Positions 55,401-64,000 of a stretch of DNA of 64,000 bases are shown here, one piece after another. The position numbers and the translations under genes were made by a program. Location of the stretch: the NCBI RefSeq assembly GCF_012349115.1, contig NZ_PQIG01000001.1, forward strand, positions 124,001 through 188,000, given 5' to 3'. This stretch comes from Rhizobium ruizarguesonis. GTDB lineage: Bacteria; Pseudomonadota; Alphaproteobacteria; Rhizobiales; Rhizobiaceae. How positions within the stretch are numbered: position 1 is the stretch's first letter; every line of letters starts with the position of its first letter. The notes beneath the pieces were generated by a model that was not told the DNA's origin, ran no database searches, and saw only the letters and a list, made by a program, of their open reading frames with translations.

Positions 55401-57635
55401 TCCGTGGCGGGCACGGTGAGCGGTATTCGGTTTTACAAGAGCAGCCTGGATACGGGCACACATAGCGGGTCGCTCTGGTCAAGCACGGGCACGCGGCTTG
55501 CGACCCTCACCTTCACCAACGAGACAGCCAGCGGCTGGCAGAGCGCTACTTTCTCGAGCCCGGTGACGTTGACACCCGGACAGACCTATACGGCATCTTA
55601 TCATACGAATGTCGGCAACTATTCGACGACCGCCAACTACTTCCTCTCCAATGTGACGAGTGGCCCGCTGACGGCGCCGGCAAGCGGCAACGGCGTCTAT
55701 AACTATGGCACAAGCGTATTCCCGGCGAGCAGCTTCGACCAGACGAACTATTGGGTCGATGTGATGTTCAACCCCTCGAATGCGAACAATACGACGCCGA
55801 CGGCGGTCGCCGATGCGGGGGATGCGACCGAGAAGGGCGGGGTCGCCAATGGTTCGGGTGGTGTGGTTGCCAGCGGCAATGTGCTGACCAACGACACCGA
55901 TCCGGATGCCGGCGACACCAAGACGGTCAGTGCGGTCAGCTTCGGCGCGACGTCGGGCACACTCGGCTCGGCGCTGAACGGCACCTATGGCAGTCTCGTT
56001 CTCAATGCATCGGGCACCTATAGCTATGCGATCAACGAGAGCAATTCCGCCGTCCAGGGGCTACGGCTGTCGACCAACACGCTGAACGATGTCTTCAGCT
56101 ACACGATGCGCGATAGCGCCGGCACCACCGCCACGGCAAATCTGACCGTCACCATCCACGGCGCCAATGACGCGCCGGTGCTCGCCGTCCAGACGGCGAC
56201 CCAGAATGCCACCGTCGGCTCCGCCTTCTCCTACGTGCTGCCGACGACGACCTTCACCGATGTCGACAGCGGCGAGACGCTGGCCTACGCGGCAACGGCT
56301 GCCGACGGCACGGCATTGCCCGCCTGGCTGAGCTTTAACGCCTCGACGCGGACCTTCTCCGGCACGCCGACAACGGGCGGCACTTATGGTGTCAAGGTGA
56401 CGGCGACAGACCTCGGGGGCCTTGCCGCCAACGAGACCTTCAACATCGCCGTGTCAGTTCCCGGCAATACGACGCCGACGGCGGTTGCCGATGCGGGGGA
56501 TGCGACCGAGAAGGGTGGTGTCGCCAATGGTTCAGGTGGTGTGGTTGCCAGCGGCAATGTGCTGACCAACGACACCGATCCGGATGCTGGCGACACCAAG
56601 ACGGTGAGTGCGGTCAGCTTCGGCGCGACGTCGGGCACACTCGGCTCGGCGCTGAACGGCACCTATGGCAGTCTCGTTCTCAATGCATCGGGCACCTATA
56701 GCTATGCGATCAACGAGAGCAATTCCGCCGTCCAGGGGCTACGGCTGTCGACCAACACGCTGAACGATGTCTTCAGCTACACGATGCGCGATAGCGCCGG
56801 CACCACCGCCACGGCAAATCTGACCGTCACCATCCACGGCGCCAATGACGCGCCGGTGCTCGCCGTCCAGACGGCGACCCAGAATGCCACCGTCGGCTCC
56901 GCCTTCTCCTACGTGCTGCCGACGACGACCTTCACCGATGTCGACAGCGGCGAGACGCTGGCCTACGCGGCAACGGCTGCCGACGGCAGCGCACTTCCCG
57001 CCTGGCTTGCCTTCAATGCCTCGACGCGCACCTTCTCCGGCACGCCGACGACAGCAGGCAGCTATGGCGTCAAGGTCACGGCAACCGATATCGGCGGCCT
57101 CTCGACCAACGAGACTTTCACTATCGCCGCCGCGGCGGGGCCATCGACCTACAGCCTGTTTTCCGCCTCCAGCACGCCGGCCCAGACGAACCTCAATGAT
57201 GGCCAGCAGCTCGAGCTTGGCGTCAAGTTCACGTCGAACGTTGCCGGGGATGTCACCGGCATCAGGTTCTATCGCAGCGCCAACGACAACGGTCAGAACG
57301 TCGTCGATCTGTGGACCGCGACGGGCACCAAGCTTGCCACTGCCACCTTCACCAACACCACGGCAAGTGGCTGGCAGACGGCGAACTTCACGACGCCCTT
57401 CACCATTGCCGCCAACACAACCTATGTCGCCTCCTACCACACGACCGGCGCCTACGTGGCGACCGACAGCTTCTTCACCACCGCCGTCACCAACGGTCCG
57501 CTGACGGCGCCAGCCGCCGGCAATGGCCTCTATGCGTATGGCGGCTCCGCCACCGCAGGTCTCTTCCCGACCAGCACCTTCAATTCAGCGAACTACTATG
57601 CCGATGTGGTCTTCCGACCGCAGCTTGCCGCGTGA
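52464..57635 (+). CDS. Giant modular protein: dimethylformamidase-like domain, Ig, DUF4082 and cadherin-like repeats
   Basis: 1723-residue protein. Residues 1-345 are an unrecognised, Ser/Thr/Gly-rich extension without a clear Sec signal. Residues of about 348-845 resemble the C-terminal domain of the N,N-dimethylformamidase large subunit: [44 protein letters not shown] at 596-600 and FWSGNEVYW at 620-628, which hold candidate metal ligands. Next come an Ig-like module (853-945), DUF4082 (950-1100), two copies of a 226-residue unit (VCBS/cadherin-like plus putative Ig, 1110-1561) and a final DUF4082 (1563-1722). GGGAGG seven bases upstream fixes ATG 52464. VCBS-type repeats usually mark surface or type I-secreted proteins. 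Enzymatic activity is an inference. Confidence 0.85.
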   Translation: MYRNARRWTSRSLLVDSLIPGWLTVGGKGKPRKPAEKHEDSAQLAASVQTADGNKYGTLVDNPHNNAALNEHDSEHRVSVIEDPDGLANITRVSPPLPDAFATSREAGGRSGHTAASVLPAHTPGFAGFQLNAKGIAFGAQSTPYRTYAGTSLIGDDPLAPYLPQSPASTTSGQGSAAVAAERTHSGKVVILESTPSAQSTGQHAGANALAFGMPFGVCGCGYYTSPTRILDWAHGGALLQQDGQLPGTRLTEGPDYVETIKKAIGASVSDPLLDRSLSPLSGWRGTATWTESTALNGSLPGGGETGKGTTTKGVGILSGSVTTPPQPSAQRSLTTQNLAAAAAAASNAIVLENQKQGNPESEWGIDGAGSTNIEGFATDISVDNGNTVSFKINTNSTNYRIDIYRLGYYGGMGARKVATMQHTGLQTQPNPLRNATTGTVDAGNWAVSASWTVPDDAVSGVYIAKLVRQDGTSGENQIPFIVRDDASHSDVVFQTADETWQAYNGWGGANFYGGNGPATGQGAGRAYAVSYNRPIATRDGVGTYAGPQDYLFGAEYAGIYWLEQNGYDVSYMSGVDADRYGSLLLNHKTYIDAGHDEYWSGQQRTNVEAARDAGVNLMFWSGNEVYWRTRWGNAYSADGTPYRTLISYKETWGPPGTSLDPSNEWTGTFRDPRLSPPAIGGGNPENSLTGQLFKVDDVGGNLGAIKVAYDDANLRFWRNTSVANLQPGQTATLTKNYLGYEWDEAPDNGFDPAGLVKLSSTTLPVSTYLLDYGNTTGDATATHNLTLYRAPSGALVFGAGTVYWTWGLSDNHDNEATPTDPRVQQAMVNLLADMGVQPGTLQSGLTAATASSDHTAPTSVITVPATVTAGSIVTISGTAADTGGGVIASVEVSTDNGASWHPATGDENWTYTWSPSIAGTYTIRSRAVDDNINLETPSAGRTVTVTGPTFTSLFGGATPAVVNTNDTAAVELGVKFQSSVAGTVSGIRFYKSSLDTGTHSGSLWSSTGTRLATLTFTNETASGWQSATFSSPVTLTPGQTYTASYHTNVGNYSTTANYFLSNVTSGPLTAPASGNGVYNYGTSVFPASSFDQTNYWVDVMFNPSNANNTTPTAVADAGDATEKGGVANGSGGVVASGNVLTNDTDPDAGDTKTVSAVSFGATSGTLGSALNGTYGSLVLNASGTYSYAINESNSAVQGLRLSTNTLNDVFSYTMRDSAGTTATANLTVTIHGANDAPVLAVQTATQNATVGSAFSYVLPTTTFTDVDSGETLAYAATAADGTALPAWLSFNASTRTFSGTPTTGGTYGVKVTATDLGGLAANETFNIAVSVPGNTTPTAVADAGDATEKGGVANGSGGVVASGNVLTNDTDPDAGDTKTVSAVSFGATSGTLGSALNGTYGSLVLNASGTYSYAINESNSAVQGLRLSTNTLNDVFSYTMRDSAGTTATANLTVTIHGANDAPVLAVQTATQNATVGSAFSYVLPTTTFTDVDSGETLAYAATAADGSALPAWLAFNASTRTFSGTPTTAGSYGVKVTATDIGGLSTNETFTIAAAAGPSTYSLFSASSTPAQTNLNDGQQLELGVKFTSNVAGDVTGIRFYRSANDNGQNVVDLWTATGTKLATATFTNTTASGWQTANFTTPFTIAANTTYVASYHTTGAYVATDSFFTTAVTNGPLTAPAAGNGLYAYGGSATAGLFPTSTFNSANYYADVVFRPQLAA
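55791..56468 (+). repeat. 678-base in-frame module repeat, unit 1
   Basis: First unit of a tandem duplication encoding a VCBS/cadherin-like module followed by a putative Ig module (226 residues). It begins ACGACGCCGACGGCGGTC and is followed directly by unit 2. The two are almost identical for the first 520 bases and diverge in the last 150. Confidence 0.95.
56469..57146 (+). repeat. 678-base in-frame module repeat, unit 2
   Basis: Second unit. In its first 150 bases it differs from unit 1 by a handful of third-position changes, all silent. The next roughly 370 bases are identical by eye. The end of the unit (encoding [20 protein letters not shown] onward) has diverged from unit 1. Confidence 0.95.
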
Positions 57636-57736
57636 AGGATCGGGGAGGTCGGGAACGGGATCGAAATGAGGCGCATGCGATGCAAATGCTTGCCGCGGCG
57701 ACGGTCGCCCCGAACGTCCATATTCGAGGGATGTCG

Positions 57737-58921
57737 ATGAACGGGATCGACCGGCTACCCGTGACAGTGCTCACCGGCTTTCTCGGCGCCGGGAAGACGA
57801 CGCTTCTCAGCCACGTGCTGATGAATCGTCAGGGCCTGCGGGTCGCCGTGATTGTCAACGATATGAGCGAAGTGAACATAGACGCCAGTCTCATCCGAGA
57901 CGGCGGCTGCAACCTGTCGCATACGACGGAGACATTGATCGAGCTCAGCAATGGCTGCATATGCTGCACCCTGCGCGACGACCTGCTGGCGGAAGTGCGG
58001 CGACTGGCCGAAGAGGGACGATACGACTATCTGTTGATCGAGGGGACCGGCATTGCCGAGCCATGCCCTATCGCGGCAACCTTTTCATTCCGCGACGAGA
58101 AGGGCGTCTCGCTCGCCGATTTTGCCAGCCTCGACACAATGGTGACCGTGGTCGACGCTGCAAACCTGTTAGCCGACTATAGCAGTGCCGATCTGCTCGC
58201 CGACCGCGGCCTGCAGCGCGACGGTGAGGATCGGCGCACGCTCATCGACCTGCTGGTGGATCAGATCGAGTTTGCCGATGTTGTCGTGATCAACAAGATC
58301 TCGGAGGCGAGCGAAGAGATCCGCGCTGATGTTCGCAAGATCGTTGCCGCGCTCAACCCGGATGCGCGCCAGGTGGAGACGGACTTCGGCAAGGTTTCTC
58401 TGGCAACCATCCTCAATACGGGCCTCTTCGATGAAGCAAAGGCCGCCGCGCACCCGTTGTGGCACAAGGAATTGTACAGCCCGGGCGACCATGTTCCAGA
58501 GACGGAGGAATACGGGGTCTCGAGCTTCGTCTATCGCACGAGGCGTCCCTTCGACCCCATGCGGTTTCGAGCATTCCTGGACGAGCCCTGGCCGGGGGTG
58601 ATGCGTGCCAAAGGCCACTTCTGGCTTGCCACGCGCCCGCGTCATGTGGGCCTGATGTCGGCTGCCGGCATCCAGCGGCGCTGCGAGCCCATGGGGCTCT
58701 GGTGGGCAGCCGTGCCCCGGCAGGACTGGCCGAACCATCAGCAGTTTCGTCAGCATCTCGAGAGCCGGTGGGATAGCGCTTGGGGCGATCGTCGGCAGGA
58801 ATTGGTCTTTATCGGCGTTGATATGGACGAGACAGCTGTGCGGACCGCACTGGACGGATGCCTCGCCAGCGCCGATCCGCGCGACTGGGCGACCCTCGAA
58901 GATCCGTTTCCGGCGTGGTAG
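57737..58921 (+). CDS. CobW/COG0523 family GTPase, putative metallochaperone
   Basis: 394-residue P-loop GTPase. Walker [11 protein letters not shown] is at residues 13-22, switch-type [13 protein letters not shown] follows, the metal-binding CxCC (CICC, 74-77) and IEGTGIAEP are present, and a CobW C-terminal domain lies from about residue 255 on. The guanine-specificity loop reads VINKIS, so the Asp of NKxD is replaced. COG0523 proteins deliver zinc, cobalt or other metals to client enzymes in the cytoplasm, often when zinc is scarce. ATG 57737 has GAGGG six bases upstream; ATG 57731 and 57680 are in frame. The gene stands between two giant dimethylformamidase-like paralogs, a domain family known to bind iron, so they may be its clients. 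Confidence 0.88.
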   Translation: MNGIDRLPVTVLTGFLGAGKTTLLSHVLMNRQGLRVAVIVNDMSEVNIDASLIRDGGCNLSHTTETLIELSNGCICCTLRDDLLAEVRRLAEEGRYDYLLIEGTGIAEPCPIAATFSFRDEKGVSLADFASLDTMVTVVDAANLLADYSSADLLADRGLQRDGEDRRTLIDLLVDQIEFADVVVINKISEASEEIRADVRKIVAALNPDARQVETDFGKVSLATILNTGLFDEAKAAAHPLWHKELYSPGDHVPETEEYGVSSFVYRTRRPFDPMRFRAFLDEPWPGVMRAKGHFWLATRPRHVGLMSAAGIQRRCEPMGLWWAAVPRQDWPNHQQFRQHLESRWDSAWGDRRQELVFIGVDMDETAVRTALDGCLASADPRDWATLEDPFPAW

Positions 58922-59299
58922 CACGGGGCGGCGCAGGACACCCCCTGCGTCAACTGGCTTGACCAGCCGGACCGGCCCAGAATTCCCTTTCAACCAGCGT
59001 CAGCCACTGAGAGCGCCGCGCGTCTTTTCAGACGCGCTAAGGACGCTCTAACACTTTGAATGGGCGCATAAATCCTTCCAAAAATCGATTCCGATTTTCG
59101 GGGTCATGCGCTGGCAGTAGCCGCAGGCAGCTTTGGGGCCTTGTCGGTCGGGTATGAGGTGAGGGGTCATCATATCGGCGTATGGGGGTACCACCCACAT
59201 ACCCCAGATTGGTGTCATACGTTCCCTTGGCAAAGGTGCCAGAATGAATGTCTTCTATAGCGGTCGAAGGGCCGGCCGGTGCGGAAGGGGACGCCGCTA
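58922..59299. other. Gap holding a structured repeat
   Basis: About 380 bases between the CobW-type gene and the second giant gene. The left half is occupied by the hairpin repeat at 59011-59120. The right half (59150-59290) should carry the promoter of the second giant gene; no clear consensus is visible. Confidence 0.5.
59011..59120 (+). repeat. Rhizobial-type intergenic hairpin repeat, copy 2
   Basis: GCGCGTCT-TTTC-AGACGCGC (59018-59037) is a perfect eight-pair hairpin. After GACGCTCTAACACTTTGAAT comes a second structure in which AAAATCG and CGATTTT (about 59081-59098) form an inner stem and GCGCAT/ATGCGC an outer one. The first half is shared with copy 1 at 18625-18676. I recall very similar intergenic elements from many Rhizobium genomes. 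It lies just after the CobW-type gene and may process or end its transcript. Confidence 0.75.
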
Positions 59300-62200
59300 A
59301 TGCGGAGAATTCATGTGAGTAATCGTGAGTACCTGAGTACATTTGGTGGAGCGTTGAGTATCTGTCGTGCATCCTCTGCCTGGAGCGCAGTCCTTGGATC
59401 CGCGACGGTCGTATCTTCGAGTACCGATGGATCCCCAAGCTTTGCCAATCAGAGCAGCGCAACCGTCCAATCCTCGTTCACCGGCACGGTCACATCATCC
59501 TTGATATCATCAGGCGACGTGCAATCGTCCCCTGCATCGTCGACCCCGATGCCGGCGTCTGCGGCCGATGTCGGGGCGCAGGACACGTCCACGAAGACGG
59601 CGTCGGCTGCGACGGTCTTCCAGACGGCTTCCTCGCCGCCGCAACGCACCGTGCTTGGCCCGGATCCTTACGAGGAGGCTGCGACACTGCCTGCCGCTCC
59701 CACGCTTACGGGTATTGCCAGCGACGCCGATACCGGCAGCGCCAAGACGGCGGCGCCGGTCAGTTCTTCCAGCAGTCTCGACACGGCTTCGTTGCGCCTT
59801 CAGGCGTCGATAGCATCCATCTCGGTGGAGCCAAGCCAGGACGTTTCTGCCGAGACGACTGCGGCTCCGACGGCACTGGCGGCACCGCTGGCGGCGGCCG
59901 CGGCTGCGGCGACGCCCAACAAGATCGCGCTCGAAAACCTGAAGCAGGGCAACCCGATCAGCGAGTGGGGTCTGGAGGGCGACGGCGGCGGCACCATCCA
60001 GGGCTTCGCCACAGAGATCAGCACGAATATCGGCCAGACCGTCGATTTCAAGATCGCCACCGATTCCACCCATTACCGCATCGATATCTACCGCATGGGC
60101 TATTATGGCGGGGACGGCGCGCGCAAGGTCGGCTCCATCGAGCAATCGCTGACCACGGCGCAGATCCAGCCTCACCCGATCGTCGATATGTCGCTCGGCC
60201 TGATCGACTGCGGCAACTGGTCGGTCTCGGCGAGCTGGCAGATTCCGACGGACGCGGTCTCCGGCGTCTATTTCGCCAAGCTGGTGCGCGAGGACGGCGT
60301 CGAAGACGCCAGCATCATTCCTTTCGTCGTGCGCGACGACGCCTCCACCAGCAATATCGTCTTTCAGACGTCCGACACGACATGGCAGGCCTATAATGCC
60401 TGGGGCGGCGCCAGCCTCTATTATGGCGAAGTGCCCGTCGATCCCGCAGACATGATCGGCTACCTGCCGCCGAACTGCAGCTGCGGCCTGCAGGCCATCG
60501 GCCGGGCCTCGGCGGTCAGCTATAACAGACCGATCATCACCAATACGAGCCCGGTCGGCGGTTCGCACGATTACATCTTCGGCGTCGAATCCTCCGCCAT
60601 CTCGTGGCTGGAGCAGAACGGCTACGACGTTTCCTATATTTCCGGCGTCGATGCGACGCGCAACGGCGCCCTGCTGCTCAACCACGATGCCTATCTCTCC
60701 GTCGGGCATGACGAATACTGGTCTGCCGAACAGCGCGCCAATGTCGAGGCGGCCCGCGATGCCGGCGTCAACCTCGCCTTCTGGAGCGGCAACGAGTGCT
60801 ACTGGAAGGTTCGCTGGGAAAGCAGCATCGACGGTAGCGGCCAGGCCTACCGCACCATGGTCTGCTACAAGGAAACCTGGGGCACGAGCACGGATCCGAG
60901 CAATGTCGGCACCGGCACCTGGCGCGATCCGCGCTATGCCGATCCGGGGCAGCAGCCGGAAAATGCGTTGACGGGCACGATGTTCCAGGTGGACAGCTAC
61001 CGCCAGGATACGATCTCCATCCCCTACGACTATTCGAACCTGCGCTTCTGGCGCAATACCGATGTCTCCCAGCTGACCGAAGGCGAAACCTACAACCTGG
61101 TGCAAAACCTGCTCGGCTACGAGTGGGATTCCGATGTCGAGAACGGCTTCCGTCCGGATGGTCTCATCAACCTGTCGCTCTCGTCGGTCTCGGTCGATAC
61201 CTATCTGCGAGATTACGGCGCAACGATTGGTTCGGCCGTCGCCACCCATAGTCTCACCATGTACCGGGCGGAAAGCGGCGCGCTCGTCTTCGGCGCCGGC
61301 ACCGTCTTCTGGTCCTGGGGGCTGAGTGACAACCACCAGGGCCCGGCCACGTCAACCGATCGCAACGTGCAGCAGGCGATGGTCAACATGTTCGCGGACA
61401 TGGGCATTCAGCCGACGACGCTGGATGCGAGCCTGATCCTTGCGACACAATCGACCGACACGCTGAAGCCCACCTCGTCGGTCACGTCGCCGATCGTCGG
61501 CGCAAGCTTCCTCGAAGGGCAGCATGTGACGATCACGGGAACGGCGCAGGATTTCGGCGGCGGCATCATTGCCGGCGTCGAGGTCTCGACCGATGGCGGC
61601 CAGCACTGGTTCAAGGCCACCGGCCGCGAGAGCTGGAGCTATAATTGGGTCGTGCAGGCGAGCGGCACTTATACGGTTATGTCACGGGCCGTCGACGACA
61701 GCGTCAATATGGAGGCGCCATCGGCGGGCAAGCAGGTGACTGTCACCCTGCCTGGAACGACGGGCCTCTGGACGCTTGCGGAAAAGCCGGCGGTCGAAGT
61801 GGCGATCGATCGCGATTCCGTCGAGCTCGGCCTGCGCTTTCAGACGACGACGGCAGGCTCCCTGGAGGGCATCCGCTTCTACAAGGGCTTCAACAATATC
61901 GGCGACCATGTCGTCAGCCTCTGGAGCGCCAACGGAACGCTGCTGGCGACCGGCGTGTCGGTCGGTGAGTCGCTCTCCGGCTGGCAGACAGTGATGTTCT
62001 CCAGCCCGATCCAGATTGCCGCCGGCACGACCTATGTGGCCTCCTATCACAGCAGCGGTTTCTACTCGCTGACGAACAATTATTTCACCGGCGGCACCTA
62101 TGCCAGCGGCGCGGTGAAGGCCGTCGATGGCGGCGGTGTCTTCGCCTACGGCACCACTGCCGGCACGTTTCCCGGCCAAAGCCCCGGCACCGGCACCAAT

Positions 62201-64000
62201 TACTGGGTCGACGTGGTCTTCGATGCCGGCCCCAACAGCGCCCCGGTCGCGACCGACGATATTGGGCTGACCATCTCCGGCAATGATACCGTCGTCATCT
62301 CCATCGCCTCACTTGTCGGAAACGATACGGACCCCAATGGCGATGCGCTGACGATTTCGGCCGTCGGCAATGCCGTCAACGGTACGGTGACGCTCAACAA
62401 GCAGAACGGCACCGTCATCTTCACGCCGACCAACAATTATTCGGGGCCGGCAAGCTTCACCTATACGTTGTCGGACGGGCGCGGCGCCACGGATCAGGGC
62501 AGCGTCAGCCTCACCGTGAACCCAGGCCCTGCCGGGGAAACGCTGTTTACATCAAGTGAAGGGCCGACGGGCGCAGGCTTCAACGACGGCCAGTCGATGG
62601 AACTCGGCATGAAGTTCGTCGCTTCGACCGGCGGCATGATTACAGGTATCCGCTACTACAAGGCGGCCGGCGATACCGGCGCCCATACCGGCTCCCTGTG
62701 GACGGCCGACGGCACGCTGGTCGCGACCGTCACCTTCGCCGACAGCGGATCGGTGAACGGCTGGCAGACCGCGACATTCGCCAACGCGGTGCATATCGCG
62801 GCCGGCACGACCTATGTCGCCTCCTACAGCACCACAGGCTCCTATGTGGCGACGGCAAACTATTTCACGACAGCCCATACCAACGGCGCGCTGACGGCGC
62901 TGGCCGGCAGCAATGGTGTCTACGCGGTCGGGGGCTCGGCATTCCCGACCTCCAGCTACCAGTCGTCGAACTACTGGGTGGATGTCGTCTACAATCAGTC
63001 GACGGGCAACGCGGTGCCGGTCGCTGCCAATGACAACGGCTACACGACCTATTTCAACACCGCACTGTCGATTGCCGCAGCCAGCTTGCTTGCAAACGAT
63101 ACCGATGCCGATGGCGACCCGCTCAGCATCACCGGCGTCAACGGTGCGATCAACGGAACGGTGACCTTCAACAGCCAGACCAAGTCTGTCACTTTCACGC
63201 CAACGGCGGGTTATACGGGTGCGGCGAGCTTCTCCTATTCGATCTCGGATGGGTACGGCGGAGCCGCCTCGGCCACGGTCAGCCTCACTGTCGGCACGCC
63301 GCCCGGCGGAGGCACGACGTCGAGCCTGTTCACCGGCGCCGACACCTCGGGTGTTGCCGCCGCCAATGATGCCAACTCGGTCGAACTCGGCGTCAAGTTC
63401 ATCGCTTCCGCCAGCGGCCAGATCACCGGGATCACTTATTACAGGAGCGCCCAGGATACCGGCACGCATGTCGGATCGCTCTGGACGGCGAGTGGCCAGC
63501 TTCTGGCCCAGGCGACCTTCATCAGCGAGACGGCGAGCGGATGGCAGACGGTTTCCTTCACCCAGCCGATCAATGTGACCGCCGGCGCCACCTATGTGGC
63601 AAGTTACCATTCGAACGGCTTCTATTCCGCAACGGCGAACTACTTCACGATGGACCATACGAGCGGCACGCTGACGGCGCCGGCAAGTTCGGTCAGCGGC
63701 GGCAACGGCGTTTATGCCTATGGCACGGGCAGCCTGTTCCCCAATTCCTCCTACAATGCCAGCAATTACTGGGTCGACGTGCTCTATCAGCAGGGCTCGC
63801 AGAATGCGGTTCCGGTCGCCGTCAATGACAGCGGCTTGTCGACCAATACCGGCACGCCGATCACCATCCAGGCCTCAGTGCTCCTGGCCAACGACACCGA
63901 TGCCGATGGTGACCCGCTTGTCATCACCGGCGTCAGTGGCGCGGTCAACGGCTCGGTCGCCTACAATGCCCAGGCCCAGACGGTGACCTTCACCCCGACG
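59300..64000 (+). CDS. Giant modular protein, dimethylformamidase-like, paralog 2, cut by window edge
   Basis: At least 1567 residues with no stop before the right edge. ATG 59300 follows GGAAGGGGA. Residues 1-205 are Ser/Thr/Ala-rich and unrelated to the longer leader of the first paralog. Residues of about 207-705 are the dimethylformamidase-like domain (YRIDIYRMGYYGGDGARKV, HDEYW at 470-474, FWSGNECYW at 494-502). An Ig-like module (about 717-812) follows. Then come alternating DUF4082 (about 815-975, 1080-1235, 1337-1498) and cadherin-like/tandem-95-type modules containing LVGNDTDPNGD, LLANDTDADGD and again LLANDTDADGD. The design matches the first paralog but with single cadherin-like units between DUF4082 modules. 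Probably surface-located or secreted. Confidence 0.85.
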   Translation, partial: MRRIHVSNREYLSTFGGALSICRASSAWSAVLGSATVVSSSTDGSPSFANQSSATVQSSFTGTVTSSLISSGDVQSSPASSTPMPASAADVGAQDTSTKTASAATVFQTASSPPQRTVLGPDPYEEAATLPAAPTLTGIASDADTGSAKTAAPVSSSSSLDTASLRLQASIASISVEPSQDVSAETTAAPTALAAPLAAAAAAATPNKIALENLKQGNPISEWGLEGDGGGTIQGFATEISTNIGQTVDFKIATDSTHYRIDIYRMGYYGGDGARKVGSIEQSLTTAQIQPHPIVDMSLGLIDCGNWSVSASWQIPTDAVSGVYFAKLVREDGVEDASIIPFVVRDDASTSNIVFQTSDTTWQAYNAWGGASLYYGEVPVDPADMIGYLPPNCSCGLQAIGRASAVSYNRPIITNTSPVGGSHDYIFGVESSAISWLEQNGYDVSYISGVDATRNGALLLNHDAYLSVGHDEYWSAEQRANVEAARDAGVNLAFWSGNECYWKVRWESSIDGSGQAYRTMVCYKETWGTSTDPSNVGTGTWRDPRYADPGQQPENALTGTMFQVDSYRQDTISIPYDYSNLRFWRNTDVSQLTEGETYNLVQNLLGYEWDSDVENGFRPDGLINLSLSSVSVDTYLRDYGATIGSAVATHSLTMYRAESGALVFGAGTVFWSWGLSDNHQGPATSTDRNVQQAMVNMFADMGIQPTTLDASLILATQSTDTLKPTSSVTSPIVGASFLEGQHVTITGTAQDFGGGIIAGVEVSTDGGQHWFKATGRESWSYNWVVQASGTYTVMSRAVDDSVNMEAPSAGKQVTVTLPGTTGLWTLAEKPAVEVAIDRDSVELGLRFQTTTAGSLEGIRFYKGFNNIGDHVVSLWSANGTLLATGVSVGESLSGWQTVMFSSPIQIAAGTTYVASYHSSGFYSLTNNYFTGGTYASGAVKAVDGGGVFAYGTTAGTFPGQSPGTGTNYWVDVVFDAGPNSAPVATDDIGLTISGNDTVVISIASLVGNDTDPNGDALTISAVGNAVNGTVTLNKQNGTVIFTPTNNYSGPASFTYTLSDGRGATDQGSVSLTVNPGPAGETLFTSSEGPTGAGFNDGQSMELGMKFVASTGGMITGIRYYKAAGDTGAHTGSLWTADGTLVATVTFADSGSVNGWQTATFANAVHIAAGTTYVASYSTTGSYVATANYFTTAHTNGALTALAGSNGVYAVGGSAFPTSSYQSSNYWVDVVYNQSTGNAVPVAANDNGYTTYFNTALSIAAASLLANDTDADGDPLSITGVNGAINGTVTFNSQTKSVTFTPTAGYTGAASFSYSISDGYGGAASATVSLTVGTPPGGGTTSSLFTGADTSGVAAANDANSVELGVKFIASASGQITGITYYRSAQDTGTHVGSLWTASGQLLAQATFISETASGWQTVSFTQPINVTAGATYVASYHSNGFYSATANYFTMDHTSGTLTAPASSVSGGNGVYAYGTGSLFPNSSYNASNYWVDVLYQQGSQNAVPVAVNDSGLSTNTGTPITIQASVLLANDTDADGDPLVITGVSGAVNGSVAYNAQAQTVTFTPT

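Noticed and set aside
55791..57146. Tandem repeat considered as a CRISPR-like or satellite array
   Set aside because: The units are 678 bases, in frame and coding, with no short spacer structure.
59048..59233. A short - strand frame after the CobW-type gene
   Set aside because: It is largely the hairpin repeat read as protein.

Overview
The window looks like a piece of a Rhizobium-type alphaproteobacterial replicon (R. leguminosarum/etli-like). The reasons are dense operons with ATGA start/stop overlaps, sugar-type ABC uptake with a DeoR regulator, a FhuCDB siderophore importer preceded by a TGA-N9-TCA element like the rhizobial RirA operator, an ExoP/ExoF/ExoY-type surface-polysaccharide locus, and two copies of a hairpin intergenic repeat of rhizobial style. 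I saw no rRNA, tRNA, CRISPR array, insertion sequence or prophage. Gene calls and protein families come from reading the sequence; no database search was possible.

Region 1 (1-14513) is a catabolic island. Reading leftward are a DeoR-type repressor, a BtpA/SgcQ-like protein and an FGGY sugar kinase that carries a one-base frameshift and runs off the left edge. An SDR dehydrogenase and a CUT1-type ABC ATPase read rightward and converge on the rest of their transporter (two permeases and a binding protein, leftward). A divergent rightward operon then encodes a flavoprotein monooxygenase-like protein, a questin-oxidase-like protein and three different amidohydrolases, one clearly of the 8-oxoguanine deaminase type. 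The combination suggests import and breakdown of a sugar-linked or aminated N-heterocycle; the substrate is unknown.

Region 2 (14514-24040) is an iron module: a siderophore-esterase-like hydrolase and a TonB-dependent receptor face the leftward fhuC-fhuD-fhuB operon. A remnant of an OmpR-type DNA-binding domain, a DUF2277 protein and two gene-poor stretches surround it.

Region 3 (24041-51825) is a surface-polysaccharide locus of about 28 kb. It holds GDP-fucose synthesis (gmd, fcl), a Wzz/BY-kinase co-polymerase, four or five glycosyltransferases, a Wzy-like polymerase, a secreted beta-helix protein, a WecG-type transferase, an initiating polyprenyl-phosphate sugar transferase, a UDP-xylose synthase-like enzyme, and a LuxR-type regulator whose receiver has lost its phosphorylation Asp. 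A tightly coupled six-gene amino-sugar operon follows (acyltransferase, Gfo/Idh/MocA dehydrogenase, aminotransferase, acyltransferase, epimerase, aminotransferase). A Wzx-like flippase and an ExoF-like export protein close the locus.

Region 4 (52464-64000) is the most unusual part: two giant paralogous modular proteins (1723 residues, and more than 1567 residues cut by the right edge). Each has an N,N-dimethylformamidase-beta-like domain followed by Ig-like, DUF4082 and cadherin-like modules. A CobW-type metallochaperone GTPase gene lies between them. The first protein contains a recent tandem duplication of a 226-residue module. These may be cell-surface or secreted metalloenzymes/adhesins that act on or with the polysaccharide made next door.
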